From: Verrucomicrobiales bacterium
Lineage (GTDB): Bacteria > Verrucomicrobiota > Verrucomicrobiia > Verrucomicrobiales > V1-33
DNA: 64,000 nt
Assembly: GCA_028293125.1 (NCBI GenBank)
Contig: JAQGPJ010000071.1
Span: 62,001 to 126,000 of the forward strand
Direction: 5' to 3'
Shown here: positions 9,501-17,525 of the stretch, piece by piece
Position numbering within the stretch: position 1 is the stretch's first letter
Layout of the letters: every line of letters begins with the position of its first letter
Translations under genes and position numbers: made by a program
The notes under the pieces: model-generated
Told to the model about the DNA's origin: nothing
Databases searched by the model: none
Seen by the model: only the letters and a program-made list of their open reading frames with translations

Positions 9501-10490
9501 GCGCACCTTCTCCACAAAGGCATCCATCACCGGAGCCAGCGCGGCGTTCACCACCGCCGTGCGCGCGCGGGGCAGCAAGCGGATCAAGGGCGACAGCTCC
9601 GCGCTCAGGGTGATGCTGGTGAAACCCGCCGCCCGCAGCACGCGGCCCACCGCCTGCTCATGCGCGGGATTCAGATAGGAATGCGCCAGCGCCACGGCGG
9701 CGGTGCGCACTCCCTGCCGCACCAGCTGTTCCGCGATGGGTGCCAAAGTGGCGGGATCGAACCCAGTCAACACATTCCCCCGCGCATCCAGCCGCTCCTC
9801 CACCTCCACGGTGTGGTGGTGCAGTGGATGGTCGCGGTGATGCTGCCGGGCAAACAGGTCGGCGCGGCGCTGGTCGCCGATGGTCAGCAGATCGCGGAAG
9901 CCCCGCGTCACCCAAAAGGCCACCTCCGCCCATTGATTCTCCAGCAGGGCATTGGTCGCCAGCGTGGTCGCCAAGCGGTATTCGTGCGGGGGAAACTCCG
10001 CATCCAGCCGCGTGCCCGTCAGCAGCCGGGCACCGGTCACCGGCGCGGGCTCGCCCGTGTGGATCTCCAGGGTCCAGCCTGCCGCTGCCGCTGCGGCTGC
10101 GGCTGCGGCTGCGGTGCTGTGGTCAGGCCCGGCGGCGGTGCCGATGCCGGAAAGAGCCGCAGGCAGGGCAGGGAAGACCTCCAGCGTGGATCCCGCAGAG
10201 TGCCGCAAGGTGCCGCTCCACGCCGGGATGGAGGGGGAGTCTGGAGAGAATAGTTCCGCCTTCCAGCCGGCAAAAAAATCATCACCCTGCGCCCAGTCCG
10301 CTGTGGCGGAAATCCGGTGGCCGTCCACCACCGTTTTCACCCCGGTCCGCAGGCGTCCGCTGGAGAGAATCTTCTCCCGCCGCCATTCCCCGCCGGGAGT
10401 CCGCGCGCAGCAGTCGGTGAAGGTGCCGCCCCGGTCGACGGCGATCAGCCACAGGGCTCCGCTGTGGTCTTGGGAATCAAGGTCTGCCAT
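6555..10490 (-). CDS. oplAH: 5-oxoprolinase / hydantoinase, fused A and B subunits
   Basis: A 1311-residue cytoplasmic enzyme fusing the HyuA-type ATP-binding half (residues ~1-690) to the HyuB-type half (~790-1311). The N-terminus shows the phosphate-binding loop [12 protein letters not shown], and [26 protein letters not shown] and [12 protein letters not shown] follow. The second half shows [49 protein letters not shown] and the Gly-rich C-terminus. The expected reaction is ATP-dependent ring opening of 5-oxoproline to glutamate; a hydantoinase substrate cannot be excluded. Two low-complexity inserts are unusual: a 12-residue poly-alanine run near residue 135, and a Pro/Gln/Ser linker between the halves. 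The start at 10490 gives the expected N-terminus. Confidence 0.85.
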   Translation of the reverse strand: MADLDSQDHSGALWLIAVDRGGTFTDCCARTPGGEWRREKILSSGRLRTGVKTVVDGHRISATADWAQGDDFFAGWKAELFSPDSPSIPAWSGTLRHSAGSTLEVFPALPAALSGIGTAAGPDHSTAAAAAAAAAAAGWTLEIHTGEPAPVTGARLLTGTRLDAEFPPHEYRLATTLATNALLENQWAEVAFWVTRGFRDLLTIGDQRRADLFARQHHRDHPLHHHTVEVEERLDARGNVLTGFDPATLAPIAEQLVRQGVRTAAVALAHSYLNPAHEQAVGRVLRAAGFTSITLSAELSPLIRLLPRARTAVVNAALAPVMDAFVEKVRACLGPAARTFFCLTSAGGLEEPGTFRARDSLLSGPAGGVAGCAAAARRAGLPRILTLDMGGTSTDVARWEGDFLYQFEQRLGQSVILAPSLRIETVAAGGGSICDVTPTGLTVGPRSAGADPGPACYGRGGPLTLTDVNLLLGRLDPGKAGIPLSRPPALAALEALKRKMTDHGLPVPADDATLLHGLLKIAVGRMAEAVRSISVRDGVDPAGCTLVAFGGAGPQHACAIADQLGIPQILVPRDAGLLSASGAAAALPERFAERQILLPLADAVLNLPPVVAELEAGALHSLNHPAGQIRRRLAEVRLQGQDTSLTLDFADPAGLAPAFAEEFQKLYGYPPPPHRPLELVSLRVIASPPAPEEAAEVFPETLALSIPPAAPRPHLLQDAFSTLIIDPGWTARQGSQGSWLLARISGRSGSGTDFALAPSPAASESPAPASASTTLPPPQSQPQIQPQPPPAETESEAATAELFRCRFQGLVDAMGELLRRTAVSTNVKERLDYSCALLDADGRLLVNAPHIPVHLGALGECVRRSVAVLPPQPGDVLATNDPACGGSHLPDVTVICPVFAPSGALLGYTANRAHHAEIGGITPGSMPAFARNLAEEGVVLPPMHLVRAGASCENEVADRLTRAPFPTRALADNLADLRAQTAAARHGAAALLELCQAHGEETLRARLGQLTAQARRALARTLETAPLTDARAVEALDDGTPIAVSLTKSGGRLTVDFTGSGAVHPGNRNATPAVVRSAVLYVLRLWTGEPIPLNEGFLDLVDLVLPPGFLNPDFAEDPAQSPAVVGGNVETSQRVVDTLLHALGLEAGSQGTMNNVIFGNASFGHYETVCGGSGAGPGYAGTDAVHTHMTNTAITDMEILERRYPVRLEEFSIRPHSGGAGAFPGGCGAVRRYHFRAPLTVSLLTEHRLTPPIGLAGGGPGACGGQWLTLPDGTRQDLPGTVTLAVEAGTTLHLRTPGGGGWGAGSASPEI

Positions 10491-10763
10491 GCCCGTTCCC
10501 TGGCACCGGAAGGGTCGAGGCGCATCCGTTTAAACGGGAGTCCTGCGCGGAAACACCTTCATTAAACGCATTGCGGATGGATGCCGCCCAAAACGCTAGG
10601 ACTGGCTGCCCCGCTCAAGTGGATAGACGATCGGTGGCCCCGGAGCTTGGCTCCGTTGAAAACAAACTGTGCGGAACAGCGTCTTTTCCGAAGACGGGCT
10701 GCTGAATGCACTTGCAGTCCCATTGTCCGTGAGCCCAATAATCCCGTGGATCAACACTCATCA

Positions 10764-11120
10764 ATGCAACTTCTGGAGGTCAGGTCGGGCGACGGGACAA
10801 AGAGCGTAAAGTTCACATGGTGCATGGATGAATGGGGAAGTATTTTCTCTCACCGCATCATCGTCAAAACCTCCGATTTGTTTAAAGAGTTCGATTTGGG
10901 AGGGTGCGCTGGATTTGGCTTCCGGCGCGTGCAGGCGTTTTTCGGGAATGTAGCGGTGGAGCAGTGCAGCCTTGGGTTCCGTAACCCCCATATCATCACT
11001 TATGATCTGACGAGGAGTGTGCAGTCCGGTATTTCCTTGGCTGTGGATGACACTGCCCAAGAGGAATCGTTTGTTATTTCGCTGGATGAAAGTCCGGAGG
11101 CCACGGCGTGCAGCGGATAG
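10764..11120 (+). CDS. Hypothetical protein
   Basis: A 118-residue protein starting MQLLEVRSGDGTKSVKFTWC at ATG 10764; the frame is open from 10581 but the extra N-terminus is compositionally poor. It is predicted soluble, without signal peptide or membrane segment, and contains several aromatic and cysteine residues (WCMDEWG, GGCAGFGFRR). I do not recognise a family. It lies alone between the divergently oriented oxoprolinase gene and the convergent metR gene. Codon use is less GC-biased than neighbouring genes, which could mean recent acquisition. Confidence 0.55.
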   Translation: MQLLEVRSGDGTKSVKFTWCMDEWGSIFSHRIIVKTSDLFKEFDLGGCAGFGFRRVQAFFGNVAVEQCSLGFRNPHIITYDLTRSVQSGISLAVDDTAQEESFVISLDESPEATACSG

Positions 11121-11186
11121 CTGGAAAGAAGGATTGCTTATGGGCCTGAAGGCTACTGCCGGTGGTGGAGGCACCGCCATTTATCA

Positions 11187-12122
11187 TCAAAAAGCCTTGA
11201 TCCCCTGCAGGGAGGCGAAGCTGACCCGGCGCATGATCTGCTGGAAATCCGACATCCACGCCACATGGGCCAGGGTTTCGGTGGTGGCGGCGTAAAGGGC
11301 GCTGCGCAGTCCGTTTTTCCCGATGGGGCGGGAGGCCACGTATTCACGCTCAAGAAAAGGCTGCACGGCCCACCGGGGCATGGCGGCGATGCCGCGTCCG
11401 CTGGCGACGAGCTGGAGAATGGCGACGGTGAGCTCCGTGGCGCGCCGTTTGGCGGGGTCGATGCGGGCGGGGATCAGCACCTCGCGCATGACGTCGATGC
11501 GGTCGTCGGGAATGGGGTAGGTGATCAGGGTCTCGGTGGCGAAATCCCTGGCCGTGAGATAAGTCTTTTTGGTCAGGGCATGCTCCCTCGCCAGCAGGGC
11601 GGAAACCTCGTAGCGGAAGAGTGGATGGAAAGCGGTGTGGGGGCGTTTGATGGCGTGGGAGACGATGACCAGATCCGCCCGGTCCTCATGCAGCAGGCCG
11701 ATGGGGTCGGCATGAAAGCCAGACACCAGATCCTGCTCCACCTCCGGCCAGCGCTCGCGGAAGGCATCCATGGAGGGCATCAGCCAGTCGAAGCAGGAAT
11801 GGCACTCCACGGCGATCCTAAGCTGTCCGGTGCTGCCGCCCGCGATACGGGCCAGATCGCGCTCCGCCTCGGCCATCTGCTGCTCCATGCGGCGGGCCAG
11901 CTCCAGCAGCCGCTGCCCGGCGGGCGTGAGCCTGATGGGCATGGTCCGGCGCTCGAAAAGCGGCAGCCCGCAGAGCTCCTCCATGACCCGCACCTGATGC
12001 GAGACCGCCGGCTGGCTCAGGTGCAGGCGCTCCGCCGCCTTGGACAGGCTGTGGGTGTCCACAATGGCCGAAAGCGTGCGCAGATGCCGGAACTCAAGCG
12101 GCGAGGAGGGGCTGGAGATCAT
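11187..12122 (-). CDS. metR: LysR-family regulator of methionine synthesis
   Basis: A 311-residue LysR-type transcriptional regulator. The N-terminal winged helix-turn-helix (residues ~8-68) reads LEFRHLRTLSAIVDTHSLSK, then AAERLHLSQPAVSHQVR, VMEELCGLPLFERR. The effector-binding domain follows, with the MetR-type features VECHSCFDWLMP and a W-P-E-V-E-x-D-L segment. MetR proteins bind homocysteine and activate metE. The gene is divergent from metE with only 73 bases between the two starts, the standard arrangement, so the intergenic region should carry the operator. I could not find a perfect TGAA-N5-TTCA motif there. Confidence 0.88.
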   Translation of the reverse strand: MISSPSSPLEFRHLRTLSAIVDTHSLSKAAERLHLSQPAVSHQVRVMEELCGLPLFERRTMPIRLTPAGQRLLELARRMEQQMAEAERDLARIAGGSTGQLRIAVECHSCFDWLMPSMDAFRERWPEVEQDLVSGFHADPIGLLHEDRADLVIVSHAIKRPHTAFHPLFRYEVSALLAREHALTKKTYLTARDFATETLITYPIPDDRIDVMREVLIPARIDPAKRRATELTVAILQLVASGRGIAAMPRWAVQPFLEREYVASRPIGKNGLRSALYAATTETLAHVAWMSDFQQIMRRVSFASLQGIKAF

Positions 12123-12195
12123 AAAAATGATGAATGGAGAACGCTAATAGAATGCATTGGATGAAAGTGCAAGATTGCGGCTGGCTCAGGGATTC
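12123..12195. promoter_or_regulatory. metR-metE divergent control region
   Basis: The 73 bases between the start codons of metR (minus strand) and metE (plus strand) must hold both promoters or their proximal parts. A half-site tgaa at 12131 could belong to a MetR site of the TGAA-N5-TTCA type, but the second half is not conserved. No SAM, SAH or cobalamin riboswitch fits in so short a leader. Confidence 0.5.
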
Positions 12196-14571
12196 ATGAG
12201 CAACATCAAAACGCACAACCTGGGTTATCCCCGAATCGGCGAACAGCGGGAGCTGAAAAAAGCGACCGAGGCCTATTGGAAAGGAAAGCTTTCGCAGGAG
12301 GAGCTGCTGGCTGCCGGCAGGCGGCTGCGGGAGACGAACTGGAAAAAGCAGCGGGCCGCCGGCATGGACCTGATCCCGGTCAACGATTTCTCCTTCTATG
12401 ATCAGACGCTCGATATGAGCTGTCTGCTCGGCAATGTGCCGCCCCGCTTCCAGTGGAAGGGCGGACTGATGGATGTGAACACCGTCTTCACCATCGCCCG
12501 CGGCACCCAGGACGGCGCCTCCCCGGCGGCGCACGGGCATGGCGCGGACTGCGGCTGCGGTAACGGTGACGGCGGCGGAAAGAGGGTGTCCACCCACGCC
12601 AGCGAGATGACCAAGTGGCTGGACACGAACTACCATTATATCGTGCCGGAGTTTCAGGCGGATACCCAATTCACCCTTAGCGGCACCAAGGTGTTTGACG
12701 AATTTGAGGAGGCTAAATCGCTCGGCCTGAACGCCAAGCCAGTGCTCATCGGACCGGTGACCTATCTCAGCTTCGGAAAGGTCCAGGACCGGGACCATCC
12801 GGATTTCGATCCCTTCACTCTGTTGGACAACCTGCTGGATGTTTATGCGGAAATCATCGGAAAACTGGCCGCCGCCGGCGCGCCGTGGATCCAGCTGGAT
12901 GAGCCGGTGTTCTCCATGGATCTCAATGACCAGCAGCGCGCCGCGCTGAGGACGGCGTATGACCGCCTCTCCAAGGCCAAAGGGTCCGCCAAACTCATCG
13001 TCGCCACCTACTTCGGCGGCGTGCGCGGCAATCTGAACGACTATCTGGCGCTGCCGGTGGAGGCGCTGCATTTCGACTTCGTGCGCGGTGCGGAGGACAT
13101 CGGTGCGGCGCTGGCGGGGTTCCCCGCTGACAAAATTCTCTCCGTTGGCATTGTCGAGGGACGCAACATCTGGAAAAACAACTATGACGCCTCCCTGGCG
13201 GTGCTGGAGAAAGCGAAAGCCGCTGTCGGCGCGGACCGTTTGTGGGTGGCCCCCTCGTGCTCCCTGATCCATTCCCCCGTCACTCTGGCCAATGAGCCGA
13301 AGCTTGATGACGAACTCAAAAACTGGCTGGCTTTCGCGGATCAAAAACTGGTGGAGGTTGCCGACCTGCGCCAGTTGCTGGATGGAACCGGAGCCGCCGA
13401 GAAGCTTTCCGCCAATGTGCAGGCCGCTTTTTCCCGGCGCACCAGCACGCGGATTCACAATCAGGCCGTCAAATCGCGGCTCAACTCCGTGAAAGCCGGT
13501 GATTTCGACCGCGCCTCCGGTTTCCCGGCCCGGCAACGGAAGCAGGCTGACAAGTTGAAACTGCCGGAGTTCCCCACCACCACCATTGGCTCCTTCCCGC
13601 AGACCCACGAAATCCGCCAAGCCCGCGCGCAGTGGAGGAAGGGCGCGCTTAGCGATGCCGATTATGATGCCTTCCTCAAAGCGGAAACCAAAAAATGCGT
13701 GGAGTGGCAGGATGAGATCGGCATCGACATGCCCGTGCACGGCGAGTTCGAGCGCAACGACATGGTGGAGTACTTCGGAGAGAACCTCGAGGGATTCGCC
13801 TTCACCGGCAATGGCTGGGTGCAGAGCTATGGCAGCCGCTATGTGAAGCCGCCCCTCATTTTCGGCGACATCAGCCGTCCGAAGCCCATGACCGTTTACT
13901 GGTCGCAGTATGCGCAGTCCGTCACCAGGAGGCCGATGAAGGGCATGCTCACCGGCCCGGTGACCATCCTTCAGTGGAGCTTCGTCCGCGACGACCAGCC
14001 GCGCTCCGTCACCACCCATCAAATCGGTCTCGCCATCCGGGACGAGGTCGTGGATCTGGAGACCGCCGGCATCGCCGCCATCCAGATTGACGAGCCCGCC
14101 ATCCGTGAGGGCCTGCCCCTGCGCCGCAGCGACTGGGACCATTATCTCGACTGGGCCGTGAAGGGATTCCGTCTCACCGCCAGCGGGGTGAAGGATGACA
14201 CGCAGATCCACACCCACATGTGCTACTCGGAGTTCAACGACATCATCCAGGCCATCGCGGACATGGACGCCGATGTCATCACCATCGAGACCAGCCGCTC
14301 CAACATGGAGTTGCTTGACGCTTTTGTGGGCTTCCAATATCCCAATGAAATCGGACCCGGCGTCTATGATATCCACTCCCCGCGCGTGCCGACCGAGGAG
14401 GAGATGGTGCGTCTGATGGCCAAAGCCGAAGCGGTGCTGCCGCGCCGCAACCTGTGGGTGAACCCCGACTGCGGGCTCAAGACCCGCGGCTGGGAGGAGG
14501 TCAAACCCTCCCTCATCCACATGGTCGCCGCCGCCAAAACCCTGCGCGCCGCCCAGCCCGCCGTGGCCTGA
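12196..14571 (+). CDS. metE: Cobalamin-independent methionine synthase
   Basis: A 791-residue cytosolic zinc enzyme that transfers a methyl group from 5-methyltetrahydrofolate (polyglutamate) to homocysteine. Both MetE barrels are present: HNLGYPRIGEQRELKKATEA at the N-terminus and TTTIGSFPQTHEIRQARAQW opening the catalytic half. The zinc ligands are His674, Cys676, Glu698 and Cys759, each offset by exactly 33 from E. coli MetE (641/643/665/726). The offset is largely explained by an unusual insert at residues ~105-133, rich in Gly and containing His113, His115, Cys119 and Cys121. ATG 12196 is chosen over the open frame from 12157. It is divergent from metR and followed by metF. Confidence 0.95.
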   Translation: MSNIKTHNLGYPRIGEQRELKKATEAYWKGKLSQEELLAAGRRLRETNWKKQRAAGMDLIPVNDFSFYDQTLDMSCLLGNVPPRFQWKGGLMDVNTVFTIARGTQDGASPAAHGHGADCGCGNGDGGGKRVSTHASEMTKWLDTNYHYIVPEFQADTQFTLSGTKVFDEFEEAKSLGLNAKPVLIGPVTYLSFGKVQDRDHPDFDPFTLLDNLLDVYAEIIGKLAAAGAPWIQLDEPVFSMDLNDQQRAALRTAYDRLSKAKGSAKLIVATYFGGVRGNLNDYLALPVEALHFDFVRGAEDIGAALAGFPADKILSVGIVEGRNIWKNNYDASLAVLEKAKAAVGADRLWVAPSCSLIHSPVTLANEPKLDDELKNWLAFADQKLVEVADLRQLLDGTGAAEKLSANVQAAFSRRTSTRIHNQAVKSRLNSVKAGDFDRASGFPARQRKQADKLKLPEFPTTTIGSFPQTHEIRQARAQWRKGALSDADYDAFLKAETKKCVEWQDEIGIDMPVHGEFERNDMVEYFGENLEGFAFTGNGWVQSYGSRYVKPPLIFGDISRPKPMTVYWSQYAQSVTRRPMKGMLTGPVTILQWSFVRDDQPRSVTTHQIGLAIRDEVVDLETAGIAAIQIDEPAIREGLPLRRSDWDHYLDWAVKGFRLTASGVKDDTQIHTHMCYSEFNDIIQAIADMDADVITIETSRSNMELLDAFVGFQYPNEIGPGVYDIHSPRVPTEEEMVRLMAKAEAVLPRRNLWVNPDCGLKTRGWEEVKPSLIHMVAAAKTLRAAQPAVA

Positions 14572-14633
14572 TCCCGGCCTTTCCGCCACGGGCGGGACTT
14601 CCGCCGCTTTCCCCATTCATTCCCATCTCCGAA

Positions 14634-14664
14634 GCCGTGGAGAGAGTCCGCTCTCCTCCACGGC
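14634..14664 (+). terminator. Hairpin between metE and metF (attenuator or intercistronic terminator)
   Basis: An inverted repeat, gccgtggagagag ... ctctcctccacggc, forms a ~13-bp stem with one bulge and a 4-base loop. It is followed by the pyrimidine-rich tract actttcctttccc and then metF. It may reduce read-through from metE or protect the upstream message. Confidence 0.5.
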
Positions 14665-14687
14665 ACTTTCCTTTCCCATACGCTTCC

Positions 14688-15623
14688 ATGCATATACAGG
14701 ACATCCTCCGTGCCTCGTCATCGCCCACGGTCTCCTTTGAATTCTTTCCCTCCAACACGGCGGAAGGCCAGGAACGGCTGAAGGAGACCATCTCCCGGCT
14801 GGCGGACTGCCAGCCGGACTTTGTGAGCATCACCTACGGCGCCGGCGGCTCCACGCGGGATGCGACCCGGCAGCTGGTGGCCCATGTGAAAGGGAGCACG
14901 GGACTGAATCCCGTCCCGCATTTCACCTGCGTCAACCACCAGCGCGCGGATATCGACGCCATTCTGGCCGGCTACGCGGCCATGGGCATCGGCAATATCC
15001 TGGCCCTGCGCGGGGATGTTCCCCGGAACCTGCCCGGCCACCGCCACCAGGACGATTTCTGCGGCCACTGCGCCGATCTGGTCCGCCACATCCGGGGATT
15101 CAACGCCGGCGGGGCGCATCCTGACAGCCGCGGGTTCGGCATCGGCGTGGCAGGGTTTCCGGAGGGGCATCCCGCCACCCCCAACCGGCTGGCGGAGATG
15201 GATCATCTGAAGGCCAAGGTGGACGCCGGCGCGGACTACATCTGCACCCAGCTGTTTTTCGATAACCGGCATTTCCACGACTTCCGGGAACGCTGTGAGC
15301 TGGCCGGTGTGCGCGTGCCGGTTCTGGCCGGCATTCTGCCCGTGACCACCTTCGCCGGTCTGAGGCGGATGGCGGAGCTGTCGGGCGGGACGAATATTCC
15401 GGGGCGGCTTTTGAGGAGCCTGCTCAAATATCAGGACGACCCGGCGGCGGTCCTCGAAATCGGCCTCCACCACGCCACGGAGCAGTGCTTCGACCTGATG
15501 CACAACGGGGTGTCCGGCATCCACTTCTACACGCTCAACCAGGCTGCCCCGGTCTTGGAGATCCTGAAGCGGCTGGGGAGGAAACCCCGTTATGCAAATG
15601 CGGATCCGGAGGGAAATGCTTGA
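14688..15623 (+). CDS. metF: 5,10-methylenetetrahydrofolate reductase
   Basis: A 311-residue flavoprotein of the MTHFR family that makes the 5-methyltetrahydrofolate used by MetE encoded upstream. Recognisable segments are TVSFEFFPSNTAEGQERLKE (Glu18 corresponds to the conserved catalytic glutamate), PDFVSITYGAGGSTRDAT, NILALRGDVPRN, and KVDAGADYICTQLFFDN. Length fits the bacterial enzyme (E. coli, 296). The start at 14688 (MHIQDILRAS) removes a non-homologous upstream extension of the frame. It forms a metE-metF unit separated by 116 bases containing a hairpin. Confidence 0.93.
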   Translation: MHIQDILRASSSPTVSFEFFPSNTAEGQERLKETISRLADCQPDFVSITYGAGGSTRDATRQLVAHVKGSTGLNPVPHFTCVNHQRADIDAILAGYAAMGIGNILALRGDVPRNLPGHRHQDDFCGHCADLVRHIRGFNAGGAHPDSRGFGIGVAGFPEGHPATPNRLAEMDHLKAKVDAGADYICTQLFFDNRHFHDFRERCELAGVRVPVLAGILPVTTFAGLRRMAELSGGTNIPGRLLRSLLKYQDDPAAVLEIGLHHATEQCFDLMHNGVSGIHFYTLNQAAPVLEILKRLGRKPRYANADPEGNA

Positions 15624-16078
15624 AGGTCCCGACCCGGCCCGGGGCTCACGCGGTGCCTCCGTCCGCCTGAAACATAAACGGCAGCCCCGCCGGCCACGCC
15701 GGGTGAGGGCCGCGTGGAGATTGATGGCTCGCTGAAAAGGGTGGAAAAGGCCTGATGAGCGGATCGCTTCATGGGATGGGATCTTTATCCTGTGCATTGG
15801 CTGGTGCTGAAAAGCTCCCATCAACGGATAAAACACATTCCGGCGGTCACTGTCTGACAAAAAGGGTGCCGGTATGAAGAAAAGAGGTTGTATGCTTCCA
15901 GTATCCGCTTTTCTCCGGCTTTATAAGCGGCGGCCCCGCTGCCGGCCCCGAAAGGGCGCATTAAAAACATGAAGCGAAATAGCTGTTGCAGTTCATTGTT
16001 AATTCCGAATTTGTGCTGGCTTGGCATTCTGATACATGACCATGGCCCGCCAAGCGACCATTTTCCGGAAACAATAAT
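15624..16078. other. Intergenic region without recognised features
   Basis: No supported gene, RNA or clear terminator is seen between metF and the barrel-like protein gene. A minus-strand frame across 15821-16087 has no recognisable coding character. The final 100 bases are more AT-rich and probably contain the promoter of the next gene. Confidence 0.4.
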
Positions 16079-17332
16079 ATGATCCATCCTCCCCGGTTCC
16101 GAAACCTCCCCCCGTCCGGATCATGGATGGCTTCCGCGGCTCTTCGGGTGTCAGGTCTGCTCCTCCTGCCACCCGGCTCCCTTTTGGCGGGCACGGAACC
16201 GCCAGGAAAGCAGCCTTTGGTCAATCTGGACGCCACCGAGACGGCGGCACCGGGAAAATTCCATTTCCGGCTGGGTGCCGGAGCGGCCTACCGCCCCTTG
16301 GAGGGGGTGGAATTTTCGACAGGCTCCCGCTCCGGGCAGGAGAGGCTGGCCTTTCCCTCAACGGCGCTGCGGGGCATGCGTTCGGCGGCGGGTTCCGCTT
16401 CCGGTTTCGCGGACCGGATTTACAACGATGGCTATGTGAGGCGGGATGGCGGCACCGGCAACGATGGCACCACTTGGTACTGGGGATATGAAAATGCGGC
16501 GCAGCTTCAGTCGGACAGTTCCGGAAACCGGATACTGAAATACCAAGGGGCGGGCGACTCCATCACCCGGCAAAGCGGTTCACGCCGGGACTTGGATCCG
16601 GGCGTGTGGGAAGAGGACGGCGACGGGGCGGTGCCGGCCATCCAGCTGGATCTGTCCTGGGATATTCAGCCAAAGCTGACGGTGGGGGGTTCCATGCAGT
16701 ATTCCTATCTGGGTTTCGATGGAGCCCGCAGTCTGAGCAATTTCAGCGCCTCCCAAATCCGCAGCAGTCAGGCTACGGGCATCGAGGACACCTATGTCCT
16801 GGGGGATATCATCGCCCCATCCGCCCCTTATCAGGGCAGCCTGAAGGGGCCAGGACCGCTGATTCCCAACACGCCCGCCTCCCGCTCGGTGCGGCCGGGG
16901 CCGGAACTGGCCAGCAGCCGGACCACCTTTTTCAACCGTATCGAGGAGTCGCTGGACATCCATCTGCACACGCTGAATTTCGGACCGACGGCGGCCACGA
17001 GGATGGGATGCCTGGAGCTGGCGGCTGGCACCGGACTGGCCCTGAACATCGTGGACTGGGACGCCAGCCATACTGAAACCCTGTATGTCCGCCGGGACGG
17101 GCGGGACGCGGAGGTGTACCGGCAATGGAGGGACTACTCCAGCGGAACCGATGTCCTGCCCGGCGTTTACGTGCAGATGGCCGCCACCCTGCCAGTGACC
17201 CGCGGCGTGAGTCTGAGCGCTTTTGGCAACTACACCTGGAGCCGTTCGCTGGAGGCCCAAGTGGGCCCGTCCCGCTTTCATCTTGATCCCTCCGGCTGGA
17301 TGGCCGGGGGAATGATTGGCTGCACTTTCTAG
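16079..17332 (+). CDS. Putative outer-membrane beta-barrel protein
   Basis: A 417-residue protein with a likely signal sequence (ALRVSGLLLLPPGSLLAG, residues ~22-39). The mature part has alternating hydrophobic/polar strands, many Gly, Tyr and Trp residues (GTTWYWGYENAAQLQ, SWDIQPKLTVGGSMQYSYLG) and a C-terminal phenylalanine (MAGGMIGCTF), as in outer-membrane barrels. No specific transporter motif is seen and the family is not recognised. It precedes, by 193 bases, the giant surface protein gene on the same strand and might be part of the same surface-assembly module; that link is inference. Confidence 0.6.
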   Translation: MIHPPRFRNLPPSGSWMASAALRVSGLLLLPPGSLLAGTEPPGKQPLVNLDATETAAPGKFHFRLGAGAAYRPLEGVEFSTGSRSGQERLAFPSTALRGMRSAAGSASGFADRIYNDGYVRRDGGTGNDGTTWYWGYENAAQLQSDSSGNRILKYQGAGDSITRQSGSRRDLDPGVWEEDGDGAVPAIQLDLSWDIQPKLTVGGSMQYSYLGFDGARSLSNFSASQIRSSQATGIEDTYVLGDIIAPSAPYQGSLKGPGPLIPNTPASRSVRPGPELASSRTTFFNRIEESLDIHLHTLNFGPTAATRMGCLELAAGTGLALNIVDWDASHTETLYVRRDGRDAEVYRQWRDYSSGTDVLPGVYVQMAATLPVTRGVSLSAFGNYTWSRSLEAQVGPSRFHLDPSGWMAGGMIGCTF

Positions 17333-17525
17333 CTTTTATCCGGTTTCCATCCGGCGTTTCCTTTTCCGGAGGGAATCCTGTCCGAGGGACGCCTTTGCAT
17401 GCTGTTCAACAACAACCAGGCCTTCAGCCGGTTTGATGGGGGCGCTCCGCTCCCCCGGTGAGAGGCCCCTTTGCGCCTCTCCTCCTGCCTGCCTGCAGGG
17501 CCTTCCCACTCCTTGCTTAAGTCCG

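Noticed and set aside
10085-10125. Short tandem repeat as a possible CRISPR or phase-variation tract
   Set aside because: The unit is six bases, coding for poly-Ala in frame; there are no spacers and length change would not shift the frame.
8292-10253. A 653-codon open frame antisense to the oxoprolinase gene
   Set aside because: Composition is Gly/Gln/Arg/His-rich and matches no family; the sense-strand enzyme is complete.
12123-12195. SAM or cobalamin riboswitch before metE
   Set aside because: The leader is too short and lacks the conserved cores; MetR control explains the arrangement.
12094-14616. An 840-codon open frame antisense to metE
   Set aside because: It mirrors the third-position GC bias of metE, has Gly/Val/His/Asp-rich composition without a protein-like pattern, and metE is fully supported by its zinc ligands.
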